Shown here in pieces: positions 27,238-38,132 of a DNA stretch of 64,000 nt (its first letter is position 1; each line of letters starts with the position of its first letter). Origin of the DNA: Thioalkalivibrio thiocyanodenitrificans ARhD 1 (lineage in GTDB: Bacteria; Pseudomonadota; Gammaproteobacteria; Ectothiorhodospirales; Ectothiorhodospiraceae); the NCBI RefSeq assembly GCF_000378965.1, contig NZ_KB900536.1:2729407-2793406 (forward strand). Direction: 5' to 3'. A program made the translations under genes and the position numbers. Under the pieces are notes generated by a model that saw nothing but the letters and a program-made list of their open reading frames with translations, searched no databases and had not been told where the DNA came from.

Positions 27238-27302
27238 AAAAAAAAGACCAACATGTCGTTGGTCTTTTCAGGTCGCACAGGGAGGCGTAACCAACGCCTC
27301 CC
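27238..27302 (-). terminator. Double hairpin and Rho-independent terminator after aprA
   Basis: On the minus strand, right after the aprA stop, comes hairpin GGGAGGCGT/ACGCCTCCC. A second hairpin, GACCAAC-GACAT-GTTGGTC, is followed by eight T residues. This should end sat-aprMBA transcripts. Confidence 0.88.
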
Positions 27303-27316
27303 TGATGCGAAGGGTC

Positions 27317-29185
27317 TTACTCGTCGTCGCCCACAAGGTGGTAGCACGGCGCCTTTTCCATGGTGTATTCGCCGGTCTTCGGATCACGACGGGAAACGGT
27401 CAGTACATGCCAGTTCTCATCGTCCAGCTTCAGGGCGTCACCACGGTAGTAATACCCGGGCCAGCGGGTTTCCTTGCGGAAGAGGGTGTGATGGAAGACC
27501 GACTCGGCGGCACGATGACGGTGCTTCAGCTCCCATGCGCGCAGCAGCTCATGGACATTCTCCGCTGCGACCTTCTCCAGATCCTCCTCCAGGATCTTCA
27601 TCTTCTTCAGGCCGATGCTGAGCAGCTTGTCGTTGGTCACGTAGTTGACCGTAACGCCGCCGCAGTACTCATCCATCAGCTTCTGCAGGCGATCCAGGCC
27701 CTGGCGCGGATTGATGTAGTTGGGGTTGACGCTACCCGCAACGATCTCATTGCGGTAGATCGTGTAGTGTTCCATCGGCTTGTAGATCTCGGCCTTGCGG
27801 CGGTCGATCTGCTCCTGGGAAACACGAATCCCCTCGGCCTTGCCATCGTCGATGTACTTGCAGGCAGCCTTGGCAGCCAGTCGCCCTTCGGTGAAGGAAC
27901 CGGAGGAGAAGGCATGCGGCGTACCGCCGACGGCATCGCCGGCACCGAACAGACCCTCAACCGTGGTCATGCGGTTGTAGCCCCAGAAGTACTCGGGAGG
28001 AGAGATGTCCTCGGGGCCGGAGCACCAGGCACCACAGCCGGTGGCATGTGAGCCCATGACGTACGGCTCGGAGGTGGTCAGTTCCGGGTTCTCGTACTTC
28101 GGGTTGACGTCGGTCGCAGCCCACAGGACGGCCTGACCAACGGTCATGCCCAGGAAGTTGTGCCAGCCGATCTCCTCGAGATGCGGATCCTGGAAGGCCT
28201 CCATGGTCACCATGTGGATCGGACCGCGACCGGCGTTCACCTCATTGATGAGCGCGTGGTTGCGCAGACAGGTCGGGATGGGGCGATGGGTTGCGTGCGA
28301 AACCTCGGGGTCCAGATACTCCTTGCCGACCATTTTCTGGAGTTCCGGGAACCAGTTGGACTCGTACTCTTCGCCATAGGCGTTCTGGGTGTAGGTCTTG
28401 AGGTGCAGGAAGTAGGCGCCCACCGGACCGTAACCGTCCTTGAAGCGGGCCAGAACGATGCGATTCTCCATTTGGGTCATCTTCGCGCCGGCCTCGATCA
28501 ACAGGCCATAGGCGGAGCCCGATGACCACGGTGCATACCATACACGACCGGCACCTTCACCCACCGAGCGCGGCTTGAAGATGTTGGAGGCACCACCCGC
28601 GGCGACGACGACGGTCTTGGACTTGAACACGTGGTAATCACCGGTGCGGACATTGAAGCCGACAGCGCCTGCGACACGGTTCTCCTTGGCGTCATCCATC
28701 AGCAGGTGGGTGACACAGACGCGGTTGTAGACCTTGTCAGCAGACTTCTTGGCAGCCTCGGCCACGATCGGCTTGTAGGATTCGCCGTGAATCATGATCT
28801 GCCAACGGCCCTCACGCTGGTAGGCGCCGGTCTTGGGGTTGCGCATAATCGGCAGGCCCCACTCCTCGAACTGGTGAACAGCCGAGTCCACGTGGCGCGC
28901 CATATCGAACAGCAGGTCCTCGCGCACCATGCCCATCAGGTCGATACGGGCGTAACGGACGTGATCCTCGGGGTTGTTCTCACCGAAGCGGGTCCCCATG
29001 TAGCAGTTGATCGCGTAGAGGCCCTGTGCCACGGCGCCGGAACGGTCGATGTTGGCCTTTTCGGCGATCACGATCTTCTTGTCCTGACCCCAGTAACGAG
29101 CCTCCCACGCGGCACCTGTACCGCCCAGGCCGGCACCACAGACCAGGATATCAATGTTGTCTTCTACGACTGTTTTGTAAGCCAT
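27317..29185 (-). CDS. aprA: Adenylylsulfate (APS) reductase alpha subunit, AprA
   Basis: The FAD-containing catalytic subunit (622 residues, normal length) converts sulfite plus AMP to APS in the oxidising direction, in the cytoplasm. The N-terminal dinucleotide motif is ILVCGAGLGGTGAAWEA (about 13-29). 'VVVAAGGASNIFKPRS' and 'GRLAAKAACKYIDDG' are further flavin-domain blocks of the fumarate-reductase-like fold. 'FGENNPEDHVRYARIDLMGM' and 'HATGCGAWCSGPEDISP' are typical AprA stretches. The stop of aprB overlaps the ATG by one base, so A and B are coupled. With aprM and sat upstream, this is the oxidative sulfur operon of phototrophic and chemotrophic sulfur bacteria. Confidence 0.98.
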   Translation of the reverse strand: MAYKTVVEDNIDILVCGAGLGGTGAAWEARYWGQDKKIVIAEKANIDRSGAVAQGLYAINCYMGTRFGENNPEDHVRYARIDLMGMVREDLLFDMARHVDSAVHQFEEWGLPIMRNPKTGAYQREGRWQIMIHGESYKPIVAEAAKKSADKVYNRVCVTHLLMDDAKENRVAGAVGFNVRTGDYHVFKSKTVVVAAGGASNIFKPRSVGEGAGRVWYAPWSSGSAYGLLIEAGAKMTQMENRIVLARFKDGYGPVGAYFLHLKTYTQNAYGEEYESNWFPELQKMVGKEYLDPEVSHATHRPIPTCLRNHALINEVNAGRGPIHMVTMEAFQDPHLEEIGWHNFLGMTVGQAVLWAATDVNPKYENPELTTSEPYVMGSHATGCGAWCSGPEDISPPEYFWGYNRMTTVEGLFGAGDAVGGTPHAFSSGSFTEGRLAAKAACKYIDDGKAEGIRVSQEQIDRRKAEIYKPMEHYTIYRNEIVAGSVNPNYINPRQGLDRLQKLMDEYCGGVTVNYVTNDKLLSIGLKKMKILEEDLEKVAAENVHELLRAWELKHRHRAAESVFHHTLFRKETRWPGYYYRGDALKLDDENWHVLTVSRRDPKTGEYTMEKAPCYHLVGDDE

Positions 29186-29667
29186 TAGTAGTACACCCCT
29201 GCTTTCATTCTCAAGCCATTGGATTCCAGCGTATGCAGGCCACCCTCATCCAGACGAATGTATTTCGGCTCGTTGAAGAGTAATTCGCTGTCCCGCATTT
29301 CCTTGCTGGGTGCAGGCGCGTCGGCCAGTTTGGGAATGTACTCGCCCCAGGGCTTGGTCGTGATGGGGGCGAGCAGATTCAGGTCCGTTTCGCCATTACG
29401 CGACTTGATACGCCAGGCAATAACACCCTTTTGCTCGTCACGGATAACCCGTACCGAGTGACCCAGCGGCGCAAAATCCGCATAGCCACGCACGTCAATC
29501 GCGTGGTGAGGGCAGGCCTTGACGCAGGAGTAACACTCCCAGCACATGTTGGGTTCGATGTTGTAGGCACGGCGCACGATCGGGTCGATGTGCATGATGT
29601 CCGAAGGACAGATATCAACACAGGCTCCACACCCGTCACAACGCGTCATATATACGAAAGTTGGCAT
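29185..29667 (-). CDS. aprB: APS reductase beta subunit, AprB
   Basis: This 160-residue ferredoxin-type subunit carries two [4Fe-4S] clusters: CDGCGACVDICPSDIMHIDP (about 9-28) and CWECYSCVKACPHHAIDV (about 42-59). The second matches the low-potential cluster of AprB. The remaining C-terminal tail wraps AprA in known structures. It transfers electrons between AprA and the membrane partner. Start ATG 29667 gives MPTFVYMTRCDGCGAC, the usual N-terminus. Confidence 0.97.
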   Translation of the reverse strand: MPTFVYMTRCDGCGACVDICPSDIMHIDPIVRRAYNIEPNMCWECYSCVKACPHHAIDVRGYADFAPLGHSVRVIRDEQKGVIAWRIKSRNGETDLNLLAPITTKPWGEYIPKLADAPAPSKEMRDSELLFNEPKYIRLDEGGLHTLESNGLRMKAGVYY

Positions 29668-29706
29668 GTCGGTCCTCTCTTATAAATGTTGGTCAACGGC
29701 AACCAC

Positions 29707-30552
29707 TTAGTAGTGGCGTGGCGGTTCACGGGTGATGCCAGACCCCATGCTGGGCGGGTTGGTGCCCATGTATTCGGGGATGTCGGGATACCGTGCCTGC
29801 AGGGTGGGATCGGTGAGCTCACCCAGATCGGGCAGGTTCTCCTGAGAGCCATCCGCCATGACGACCTTCTTCTGGTAAGCGGCGGCAGGCTTGAAGAACA
29901 TATGGGCAAACTTGGACCACAGCACCGTGCTGAACAACGTGGTGCTGGCGGCGACAAACAGGGCGAAGAACAGCCAGCCGATGGCGGTGCCCTGGGCGAT
30001 AGACCACAGCAGCCCAAACGTCGCCATAGCCAGCAGGGACACGATAAACAGATCGGCGCGCACGACGCGGTACCAGGGATTACCCTCGGCGGAGACATCC
30101 ACGCGGATAAAGAACCAGAACCAGTAGCCACCGAAGGCCAGGCTCAGCGCGCCGAGGTGCCACAACAACGGCCAGATGCCGGCTGAAGCCTCGGCAGCAT
30201 ACCCAAAGATCAGGACCGCTGTGGATACCACGAAGATGATGAATCCGTACATGGTGAAAAGGTGGGAGATGCGACGCTGTTCCTCGCCCTTGTGGGCAAA
30301 CTCGGATGAAGTCAGCACTTCACCGGCGATCGTCTGGACAGCAAGCCCGAACTTCTGGCCACTGCTGACGCTACGTCTTGCGTTCTTCTCCGCTTTCTTT
30401 GCGTTCTCGAAAAAATACTTGGCGCTTTTCTTGTGAGCCATGTCGAGGATCGTGCCGCCAATCACCAGCAGAATCATCACCACGACGTAAATCTGCATGG
30501 CGATCGGCGGTATGAATCCAGACAGCTCGCTAAACGGGTTGGTACCAATCAT
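29707..30552 (-). CDS. aprM: AprM, putative membrane anchor of APS reductase
   Basis: A membrane protein of 281 residues with about five hydrophobic segments: one near 14-36, then after a basic loop segments near 100-120, 128-148, 168-185 and 190-210. Its gene sits directly before aprBA, the arrangement described for aprM in gammaproteobacterial sulfur oxidisers, where it is proposed to link the Apr complex to the quinone pool. No heme or Fe-S motif is evident. The ATG has an AGGAG site upstream. Other electron acceptors (Qmo complex) are not seen in the window. Confidence 0.9.
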   Translation of the reverse strand: MIGTNPFSELSGFIPPIAMQIYVVVMILLVIGGTILDMAHKKSAKYFFENAKKAEKNARRSVSSGQKFGLAVQTIAGEVLTSSEFAHKGEEQRRISHLFTMYGFIIFVVSTAVLIFGYAAEASAGIWPLLWHLGALSLAFGGYWFWFFIRVDVSAEGNPWYRVVRADLFIVSLLAMATFGLLWSIAQGTAIGWLFFALFVAASTTLFSTVLWSKFAHMFFKPAAAYQKKVVMADGSQENLPDLGELTDPTLQARYPDIPEYMGTNPPSMGSGITREPPRHY

Positions 30553-30673
30553 CGTCTACTCTCCTAATCCTGTCCCGAGTTTTTAATTAAAGGAGGCGAA
30601 CCTCGCGCAACCCTTTGACATCATTGGGGTTACATCGAATTCGCTTCATGCGAAACCTGGCGGCTAGCGTCCG

Positions 30674-31882
30674 TCAGCGGGCGGAATGCCCGGAAAGCTT
30701 CACCTCGACCTTCTCGGTGAGGTTGTTGTAGTAGTCGCGCAGGATCTCCAGCACTTCCGCCCTGGAGAATTCCGCCGGCACGTCCGTGCCCTCGGAGAGT
30801 GCCTTGCGCAACTTGGTCCCCGACAGCAGGAGCCGGTCCTCGGGTTCGTGCGGGCAGGTCCGGTTGGAGGCCATGCCACCGCACTTGTAGCACCAGAAGG
30901 TCCAGTCGATCTTGAGCGCCTGGGTCTCCAGGGCGCCCTTGGGGATCTCGTCGAAGATGTGATGGGCGTCGAAGGGCCCGTAGTAGTCGCCCACGCCCGC
31001 ATGGTCTCGGCCCACGATCTGGTGGGAGCAGCCGTAGTTCTGACGGAACAGCGCATGCAGCAGGGCCTCACGGGGCCCCGCGTAGCGCATGTCCAGCGGA
31101 TAGCCTGCCTGGACGATGGTGTTCTTGACGAAGTATTTCTCCACCAGGGTATTGATGGCCTTGGCGCGCACGTCGGCGGGGATGTCGCCGGGCTTGAGGT
31201 TGCCGAGCAGCGAGTGGATCAGTACGCCATCGCAGGTTTCGATGGCGACCTTGGCGAGATACTCGTGGGAGCGGTGCATGGGATTGCGCGTCTGGAATGC
31301 CGCCACCTTGCTCCAGCCCATGGATTCGAAAAGCGCGCGGGTCTGCTTGGGCGACATGAACATGTCGCCGTACTTTTCCGGGAAATCGCTCTGGGAGAGC
31401 ACCTTGATGGGGCCGGCCAGGTTCATGTCACCCTGCTCCATCACCATCTTGACGCCCGGGTGCTCCATGTCGGTGGTCTTGAACACCGTGGCACATTCAT
31501 GGGCCTTGTCGATCTGGTATTTCTCGGTGACCGTCATGGTGGCGAGGATCTCGCCGTTGTCCGGGTCCACCAGCGCGATGTCACTGCCCGTCTTGATGCC
31601 GTCGGCGACTACCTCGTCGGTGGAGAGTGTGATGGGGATGGGCCAGAACAGGCCGCTGGTGGTCTTCATGCCGTCGCAAACGCCCTGCCAGTCCGCGTGG
31701 CTCATGAAGCCCTCGAGCGGGGTGAATCCGCCCAGGCCCAGCATGATGATGTCGCCCTTCTCCCGTGAACTCACGGTTACCTTGGGCAATGACTGGGCGC
31801 GGTTTCGCTCCGTCTCCAGTGCTGCGCCTTCCAGCAACAGGGGTTTCAGCGGGCCGCCACCGTGAGGGTTCACCAGTGCCAT
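30674..31882 (-). CDS. sat: Sulfate adenylyltransferase (ATP sulfurylase), dissimilatory Sat
   Basis: This homo-oligomeric ATP sulfurylase (402 residues), in the oxidative direction, turns APS plus PPi into sulfate plus ATP, giving substrate-level phosphorylation. Motifs: [12 protein letters not shown] (the HxxH phosphate-binding site) near 195-205, [16 protein letters not shown] near 290-305, and a metal-binding cysteine set [15 protein letters not shown] (about 340-354) found in many prokaryotic Sat proteins. ATG 31882, with AGAGG eight bases before it, is preferred over the 25-codon upstream extension. It is the first gene of sat-aprMBA. Confidence 0.97.
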   Translation of the reverse strand: MALVNPHGGGPLKPLLLEGAALETERNRAQSLPKVTVSSREKGDIIMLGLGGFTPLEGFMSHADWQGVCDGMKTTSGLFWPIPITLSTDEVVADGIKTGSDIALVDPDNGEILATMTVTEKYQIDKAHECATVFKTTDMEHPGVKMVMEQGDMNLAGPIKVLSQSDFPEKYGDMFMSPKQTRALFESMGWSKVAAFQTRNPMHRSHEYLAKVAIETCDGVLIHSLLGNLKPGDIPADVRAKAINTLVEKYFVKNTIVQAGYPLDMRYAGPREALLHALFRQNYGCSHQIVGRDHAGVGDYYGPFDAHHIFDEIPKGALETQALKIDWTFWCYKCGGMASNRTCPHEPEDRLLLSGTKLRKALSEGTDVPAEFSRAEVLEILRDYYNNLTEKVEVKLSGHSAR

Positions 31883-31928
31883 TCGTCTGTCCTCTTTAAG
31901 CTTCGGGAATGCAATATAAAGACCGGGA

Positions 31929-31934
31929 ATTATA
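31929..31934 (-). promoter_or_regulatory. -10 element of the sat-aprMBA operon
   Basis: TATAAT on the minus strand, about 47 bases upstream of the sat start, giving a leader of roughly 40 bases. No strong -35 is visible at the expected spacing, so an activator may be required. The rest of 31935-32316 shows only an 18-base palindrome at 32175-32192 (GCGCCACGATCGTGGCGC) in front of adk. Confidence 0.55.
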
Positions 31935-32229
31935 TAGGGTTCCGGTCGGAGATCCACGACACTAGCACTCCCCGGGGCGGGCTAGGAATCGTAATTTTCG
32001 ATCTCCGAATAAGCTGCACTGATCAGCGCATATCCCCAATGGGGGGGGTGCGTATCGAGACCCCGCACGCAAGTGCTTGATCTGTAGTCTCTGTTCTGAC
32101 TTGCCCGAGAGGTCTGAGTCGAATACGGCGGCATCGGGTCTGCGCGCGCACGGACTTGTGCCTTGATCCCGAATGCGCCACGATCGTGGCGCCGCGAAGA
32201 TCGCGGCCTGATCCAGCCCCATAACATAG

Positions 32230-32976
<747 letters not shown>

Positions 32977-33061
32977 CGTATGAGGGGGCAGGCGTGAGAA
33001 GTCCCGGGTCACGCCCCGCCTGGCCCGTATGCTACAGCATCAACGGTTTACGAGCCCTCCC

Positions 33062-33124
33062 GTAGGAGCCCGGTCCCCCGGGCGATCCCATGCATGGACA
33101 TCGCCCGGGGGACCGGGCTCCTAC
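33062..33124. repeat. REPIN copy 4, family A variant
   Basis: The arms read GTAGGAGCCCGGTCCCCCGG and its exact complement. Compared with the other copies the hairpin tip changed from TCCT to TCCC on both arms, a paired change that keeps the overall palindrome. Confidence 0.85.
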
Positions 33125-33221
33125 GGGGCGTGGGTGGTCCGCCATGACCAGGGATGCTGAACGCCGGCCCACGGGACACGACTCCAGGGGACTTCACCGG
33201 GCCTTGCTCCGAACCCGAAAG

Positions 33222-33253
33222 AAGGAAGGGGCAGCCATGGCTGCCCCTTCCTT
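33222..33253. terminator. Bidirectional 16-bp perfect palindrome between adk and pfp
   Basis: AAGGAAGGGGCAGCC-AT... forms a perfect stem of 16 base pairs, flanked by T-rich sequence on the right. It can end transcripts from both converging genes. Confidence 0.7.
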
Positions 33254-33281
33254 TCTATTCACACTTCCAGATTCCCACTTC
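33254..33281. repeat. Heptamer array CTATTCA-CACTTCC-AGATTCC-CACTTCC
   Basis: Four 7-base units between the palindrome and the pfp stop codon, one of the gene-end heptamer arrays. Confidence 0.7.
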
Positions 33282-34493
33282 CTACTTGTTCAACACCTTG
33301 GGCACCAGGTTCTGCCGCAGGCGGTAGGCGTCGGGCATGCCGGACCCCAGCAGCGGGCGAAGGTACATGCGGAAGGCGTCGGTCACGTCGGTGCCCGAGT
33401 CCGAAATGAACTCGTCGGCCATCACCTTGGTTTTGCCGGCCACGACCTCCAGCGGGACGAGGCGGTAATCCACCGAGTAGAAGCCCGTACGGTCGATCAC
33501 CACCGAGCCGTCCATGCCGCCCCAAAGGGCGAACTGCGCCGCCTTCTCGCCCACTTCCCGGGCCTCGCGCTGGTCCACGTCGGAGACGCAGCCCACGAAG
33601 GAGCGCTGCAGGTAACCGAAGGTGTCGCCGCGCACCCGTTTGTATCCCAGTTTGTTCTTGATCTCGTCGCAGAGCATGTCGGCCAACTGACCGGTGCCGG
33701 AGAGCTGCACGTTGCCGTGGGCGTCCTTCTCCACTTCCTTGGCCAGCTTGACGGCGATGGGCGTTCCCTCGGCGTCATGGATGCCCTCGCTCACCGCGAT
33801 CACGCAGCGGCCGTAGCGCTCCATGGTGGCCTTGACGTCCACAAGGAACCGGTCGATGTCGAATACCCGTTCCGGCAGGTAGATCAGGTGGGGGCCGTCG
33901 TCGGGGAACTTCTTGCCCAGCGCCGAGGCCGCGGTGAGAAAGCCCGCGTGCCGTCCCATCACCACCCCGATATACACGCCGGGCAGCGACCAGTTGTCCA
34001 GGTTCGCCCCCATGAACGCCTGGGCGACGAAGCGCGCCGCCGAGGGAAAGCCGGGGGTGTGGTCGTTCTCCACCAGGTCGTTGTCGATGGTCTTGGGGAT
34101 ATGGATGCAGCGCAGTTCGTAGTTGGCCTTGCGGGCCTCTTCGTTGACGATGCGCACGGTATCGGAGGAGTCGTTGCCGCCGATGTAGAAGAAGTAGCCG
34201 ATCTCGTGGGCCTTGAGGACCTTGAAGATCTCCTGGCAGTACTTGAGATCGGGCTTGTCCCGGGTGGAGCCCAGCGCCGAGGACGGTGTTTGCGCCACCA
34301 GTTCCAGGTTGTGGGTGGTTTCCTGGGTCAGGTCCAGAAACTCCTCGTCCACGATGCCGCGAACGCCGTGGAAAGCGCCGTAGATCAGGTCCACGTCCAG
34401 GAACTTTCTGGACTCCGTCACCGCGCCCACCATGGACTGGTTGATTACGGCCGTAGGGCCGCCCCCCTGGGCGACCAGCACCTTGTTCGCCAT
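33282..34493 (-). CDS. pfp: PPi-dependent 6-phosphofructokinase
   Basis: The protein has 403 residues and belongs to the PfkA superfamily in its pyrophosphate form. The N-terminus VLVAQGGGPTAVINQSMVG is typical of PPi enzymes. YIGGNDSSDT (about 104-113) has GGNDS in place of the ATP-type GGDGS; the Asp blocks ATP and marks PPi use. PKTIDNDL (about 133-140) and MGRHAGF (about 181) are the catalytic and substrate blocks. The reaction is reversible, so in an autotroph it can run from fructose 1,6-bisphosphate to produce PPi. It sits near sat, which consumes PPi. Confidence 0.95.
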   Translation of the reverse strand: MANKVLVAQGGGPTAVINQSMVGAVTESRKFLDVDLIYGAFHGVRGIVDEEFLDLTQETTHNLELVAQTPSSALGSTRDKPDLKYCQEIFKVLKAHEIGYFFYIGGNDSSDTVRIVNEEARKANYELRCIHIPKTIDNDLVENDHTPGFPSAARFVAQAFMGANLDNWSLPGVYIGVVMGRHAGFLTAASALGKKFPDDGPHLIYLPERVFDIDRFLVDVKATMERYGRCVIAVSEGIHDAEGTPIAVKLAKEVEKDAHGNVQLSGTGQLADMLCDEIKNKLGYKRVRGDTFGYLQRSFVGCVSDVDQREAREVGEKAAQFALWGGMDGSVVIDRTGFYSVDYRLVPLEVVAGKTKVMADEFISDSGTDVTDAFRMYLRPLLGSGMPDAYRLRQNLVPKVLNK

Positions 34494-34790
34494 GCCATCC
34501 TCCTTTCACTCGTTGGATTTGGAGCCTTGAAAAACCCTCGAAAAACGGATGCCCGTTTCGGACTTTGCGGGACTATACGCCATACGCGGCAGACGGGGTA
34601 GGCAGGGATATTCTTATGGGCCCATCCACGGAATTTGGGTTTCGCGTGGATCTGCGGCGCGCTCTTCGAGGAGGCCGTATTGTTCAGGCGCCCGTGGCCA
34701 ATGGCCATTGGCCGGGTGAGGACGACGGCGCTCATGGCGCGATGGACGGATTCGCGGCAGGTGCACGCCCCGCCAGGAGGGGCGCGCGGA
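34494..34790. other. Intergenic region with an 18-bp palindrome
   Basis: No gene is seen. GGCCAATGGCCATTGGCC at 34696-34713 is a perfect palindrome about 80 bases downstream of the rhlB stop; no T-run follows. Confidence 0.45.
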
Positions 34791-36065
34791 TCAGGTGCGT
34801 TCGCGCCGCCGGTGGCGGGGCGGTCCGCCCCGGGGAGCGTCGCCGCGCCCGCCCGGCGGGCGGCGGACCTCGCGTCTGGCCGGCGGGGAGGGTTCCACCA
34901 GCAGGGAGCGGTCGATGGCCTCTGATTCGATCTTGAAGCCGATGTACTGCTCGATCTCCGGGAGGCTGAAGGCCGACGCCTCGCAGGCGAAGCTGATGGC
35001 ATCGCCCTCGGCGCCGGCCCGGCCCGTGCGCCCGATGCGGTGCACGTAGTCCTCGCCCGACTGGGGCAGGTCAAAGTTGAACACATGGGACACGTCCGGG
35101 ATATGCAGACCGCGTGCTGCCACGTCGGTGGCCACCAGCACGTGAAACTCGTCGCGCTCGAACTGCCCCAGCAGACGCTGGCGCTTGTCCTGTGGCACGT
35201 CGCCGGAGAGCACCGCGGCCTTGATGTCGTTTCCCTTCAGCCAGGCCAGGAGCTTGTCCGCCATGTGCTTGGTGTTCACGAAGACCATGGAGCGGTGGGG
35301 CCCGAGGCGTTTCAGCAGTCCCAGCAGCAGCGGGATCTTCTCCGGGTTGGACGGGTAATAGATGACCTGGCGCACCTTCTCGGCGGTGACCTGCTCGTCC
35401 TCGGTCTGTACCTTCTCGGGGTTGTTCATATGTTCGTAGGCCAGTTCCATCACCCGATGGGAGAGGGTGGCGGAGAACAGCATGGACTGGCGTTCGGCGG
35501 GCGGAGTCATGCGCCGCAGCAGGAACCGGATGTCCTTGATGAAGCCCAGATCGAACATGCGGTCCGCCTCGTCCAGCACCATGACCTGGACGTGCTTCAT
35601 GTCGAACACCTTCTGCTTGAAGTAGTCGATGATGCGCCCCGGGGTGCCAATCAGGACGTCCACGCCGTCGGCAATCTGCCGGCGCTGCTTGTCATAGTCG
35701 GTGCCCCCGTAGGCCAGGCCCAGCTTCAGGCCCGTGTACTTGCCGAGGGTGACGGCATCCTTGTGGATCTGGATGGCCAGCTCCCGGGTGGGCGCCAGGA
35801 TCAGGGCGCGGATCTGGTTGGGCCGGCGCCGTTCGTCCGCCGGTTCCCGGAGCAGCCGGTTGTAGATGGCGATCAGAAAGGCGGCGGTCTTGCCGGTCCC
35901 GGTCTGGGCCTGGCCCGCCACGTCGCGGCCCTGGAGCGCGTCGGGCAGGGCAAGCGCCTGAATATGCGTGCAACGTTGGAATCCGGCATCCTCGATTCCC
36001 CGGCGAACGGGCTCGGGCAGGTCGAACTGGCTGAAGGTGGTTTCCGATAGGTGGGTATCCGTCAT
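34791..36065 (-). CDS. rhlB: DEAD-box ATP-dependent RNA helicase, RhlB
   Basis: This 424-residue helicase has all DEAD-box motifs: F upstream of 'THIQALALP' (Q motif), [11 protein letters not shown] (I), APTRELAIQ (Ia), GTPGR (Ib), VLDEADRM (II), FSATL (III), VFVNTKH (IV), [21 protein letters not shown] (V) and [10 protein letters not shown] (VI). The basic, proline- and arginine-rich C-terminal tail is typical of RhlB, the degradosome helicase in E. coli. The gene is divergent from trxA, as in many gammaproteobacteria (rhlB / trxA-rho). Confidence 0.95.
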   Translation of the reverse strand: MTDTHLSETTFSQFDLPEPVRRGIEDAGFQRCTHIQALALPDALQGRDVAGQAQTGTGKTAAFLIAIYNRLLREPADERRRPNQIRALILAPTRELAIQIHKDAVTLGKYTGLKLGLAYGGTDYDKQRRQIADGVDVLIGTPGRIIDYFKQKVFDMKHVQVMVLDEADRMFDLGFIKDIRFLLRRMTPPAERQSMLFSATLSHRVMELAYEHMNNPEKVQTEDEQVTAEKVRQVIYYPSNPEKIPLLLGLLKRLGPHRSMVFVNTKHMADKLLAWLKGNDIKAAVLSGDVPQDKRQRLLGQFERDEFHVLVATDVAARGLHIPDVSHVFNFDLPQSGEDYVHRIGRTGRAGAEGDAISFACEASAFSLPEIEQYIGFKIESEAIDRSLLVEPSPPARREVRRPPGGRGDAPRGGPPRHRRRERT

Positions 36066-36217
36066 GGGATCCTGATCTCTGGATTGGGCTTGAAATGGTG
36101 GGCGGAATGGGCTCCAATTGACTTATCATCCGCCGTCGCCAGCCGGACATTTACGCCGGCCCGGGGCCCGCTCGGATCGCATGCCCCAAAATCCTATTCT
36201 AACCGGAGGTCACCGTT

Positions 36218-36544
36218 GTGAGTGAGAACATCCATCATGTCACCGATGCCAGCTTCGACGACGAGGTGCTCAAGGCCGAGCAGCCCGTACTGGTGGATTA
36301 CTGGGCCGAGTGGTGCGGTCCCTGCAAGATGATCGCTCCGATCCTGGACGAGATCGCCACCGAATACGGTGACCGCATCAAGGTGGCCAAGCTTAACATT
36401 GATGAGAACCCCGGTACGCCTCCCAAGTACGGGATTCGTGGCATCCCCACCCTCATGCTGTTCAAGGGGGGCAATGTGGAGGCCACCAAGGTGGGTGCCC
36501 TGTCAAAATCGCAGCTCACCGCCTTTCTGGACCAGAATATCTGA
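36218..36544 (+). CDS. trxA: Thioredoxin 1
   Basis: This 108-residue protein has the classical active site [10 protein letters not shown] (Cys about 33 and 36), the cis-proline in [11 protein letters not shown], and normal length. It is a cytoplasmic dithiol reductant. Initiation is at GTG 36218, with GGAGGT seven bases before it. It is followed by rho, the usual order. Confidence 0.98.
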   Translation: MSENIHHVTDASFDDEVLKAEQPVLVDYWAEWCGPCKMIAPILDEIATEYGDRIKVAKLNIDENPGTPPKYGIRGIPTLMLFKGGNVEATKVGALSKSQLTAFLDQNI

Positions 36545-36758
36545 ACGCCCGACAGCCGGCCCGGTGGATGTCTCTTCCGGGCTGGACGTGCCCCATCCAA
36601 AGTGCTAGATTACGGACAATAACGATGATCAGACCTCGGCCGTCGTTCTGGCGCCCGATGCTTTCCTAAACCGATTTTCCAGCGTTTCCGGTAGCCCCCA
36701 GGGCCCGTCCCGTACGCCTGTAACCCCCTCCCTGCCCGCCATCCGACACATATGACGC

Positions 36759-38018
<1,260 letters not shown>

Positions 38019-38022
38019 GAAG

Positions 38023-38115
38023 GCGTCCGAGGCAAGAGACAAGTTGTAAAGACGAAAGGCCGGTGGAAACCGGCCTTTCGTGTTCTGGGGTTTACTGGTC
38101 TCTTGCCTCGGACGC
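38023..38115. terminator. Nested inverted repeats between rho and glgP
   Basis: The inner hairpin is ACGAAAGGCCGGT-GGAA-ACCGGCCTTTCGT (38052-38081), a bidirectional terminator. It is enclosed by an outer perfect 18-base inverted repeat, GCGTCCGAGGCAAGAGAC at 38023-38040 and its complement at 38098-38115. The outer arms include units of the gene-end repeat class (GAGGCAA-GAGACAA). Confidence 0.85.
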
Positions 38116-38132
38116 TCCAATTCTCTGGCGCT

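Noticed and set aside
32175-32192. Palindrome before adk as a riboswitch or operator
   Set aside because: It is only an 18-base palindrome with no further structure or known motif; too little to name.
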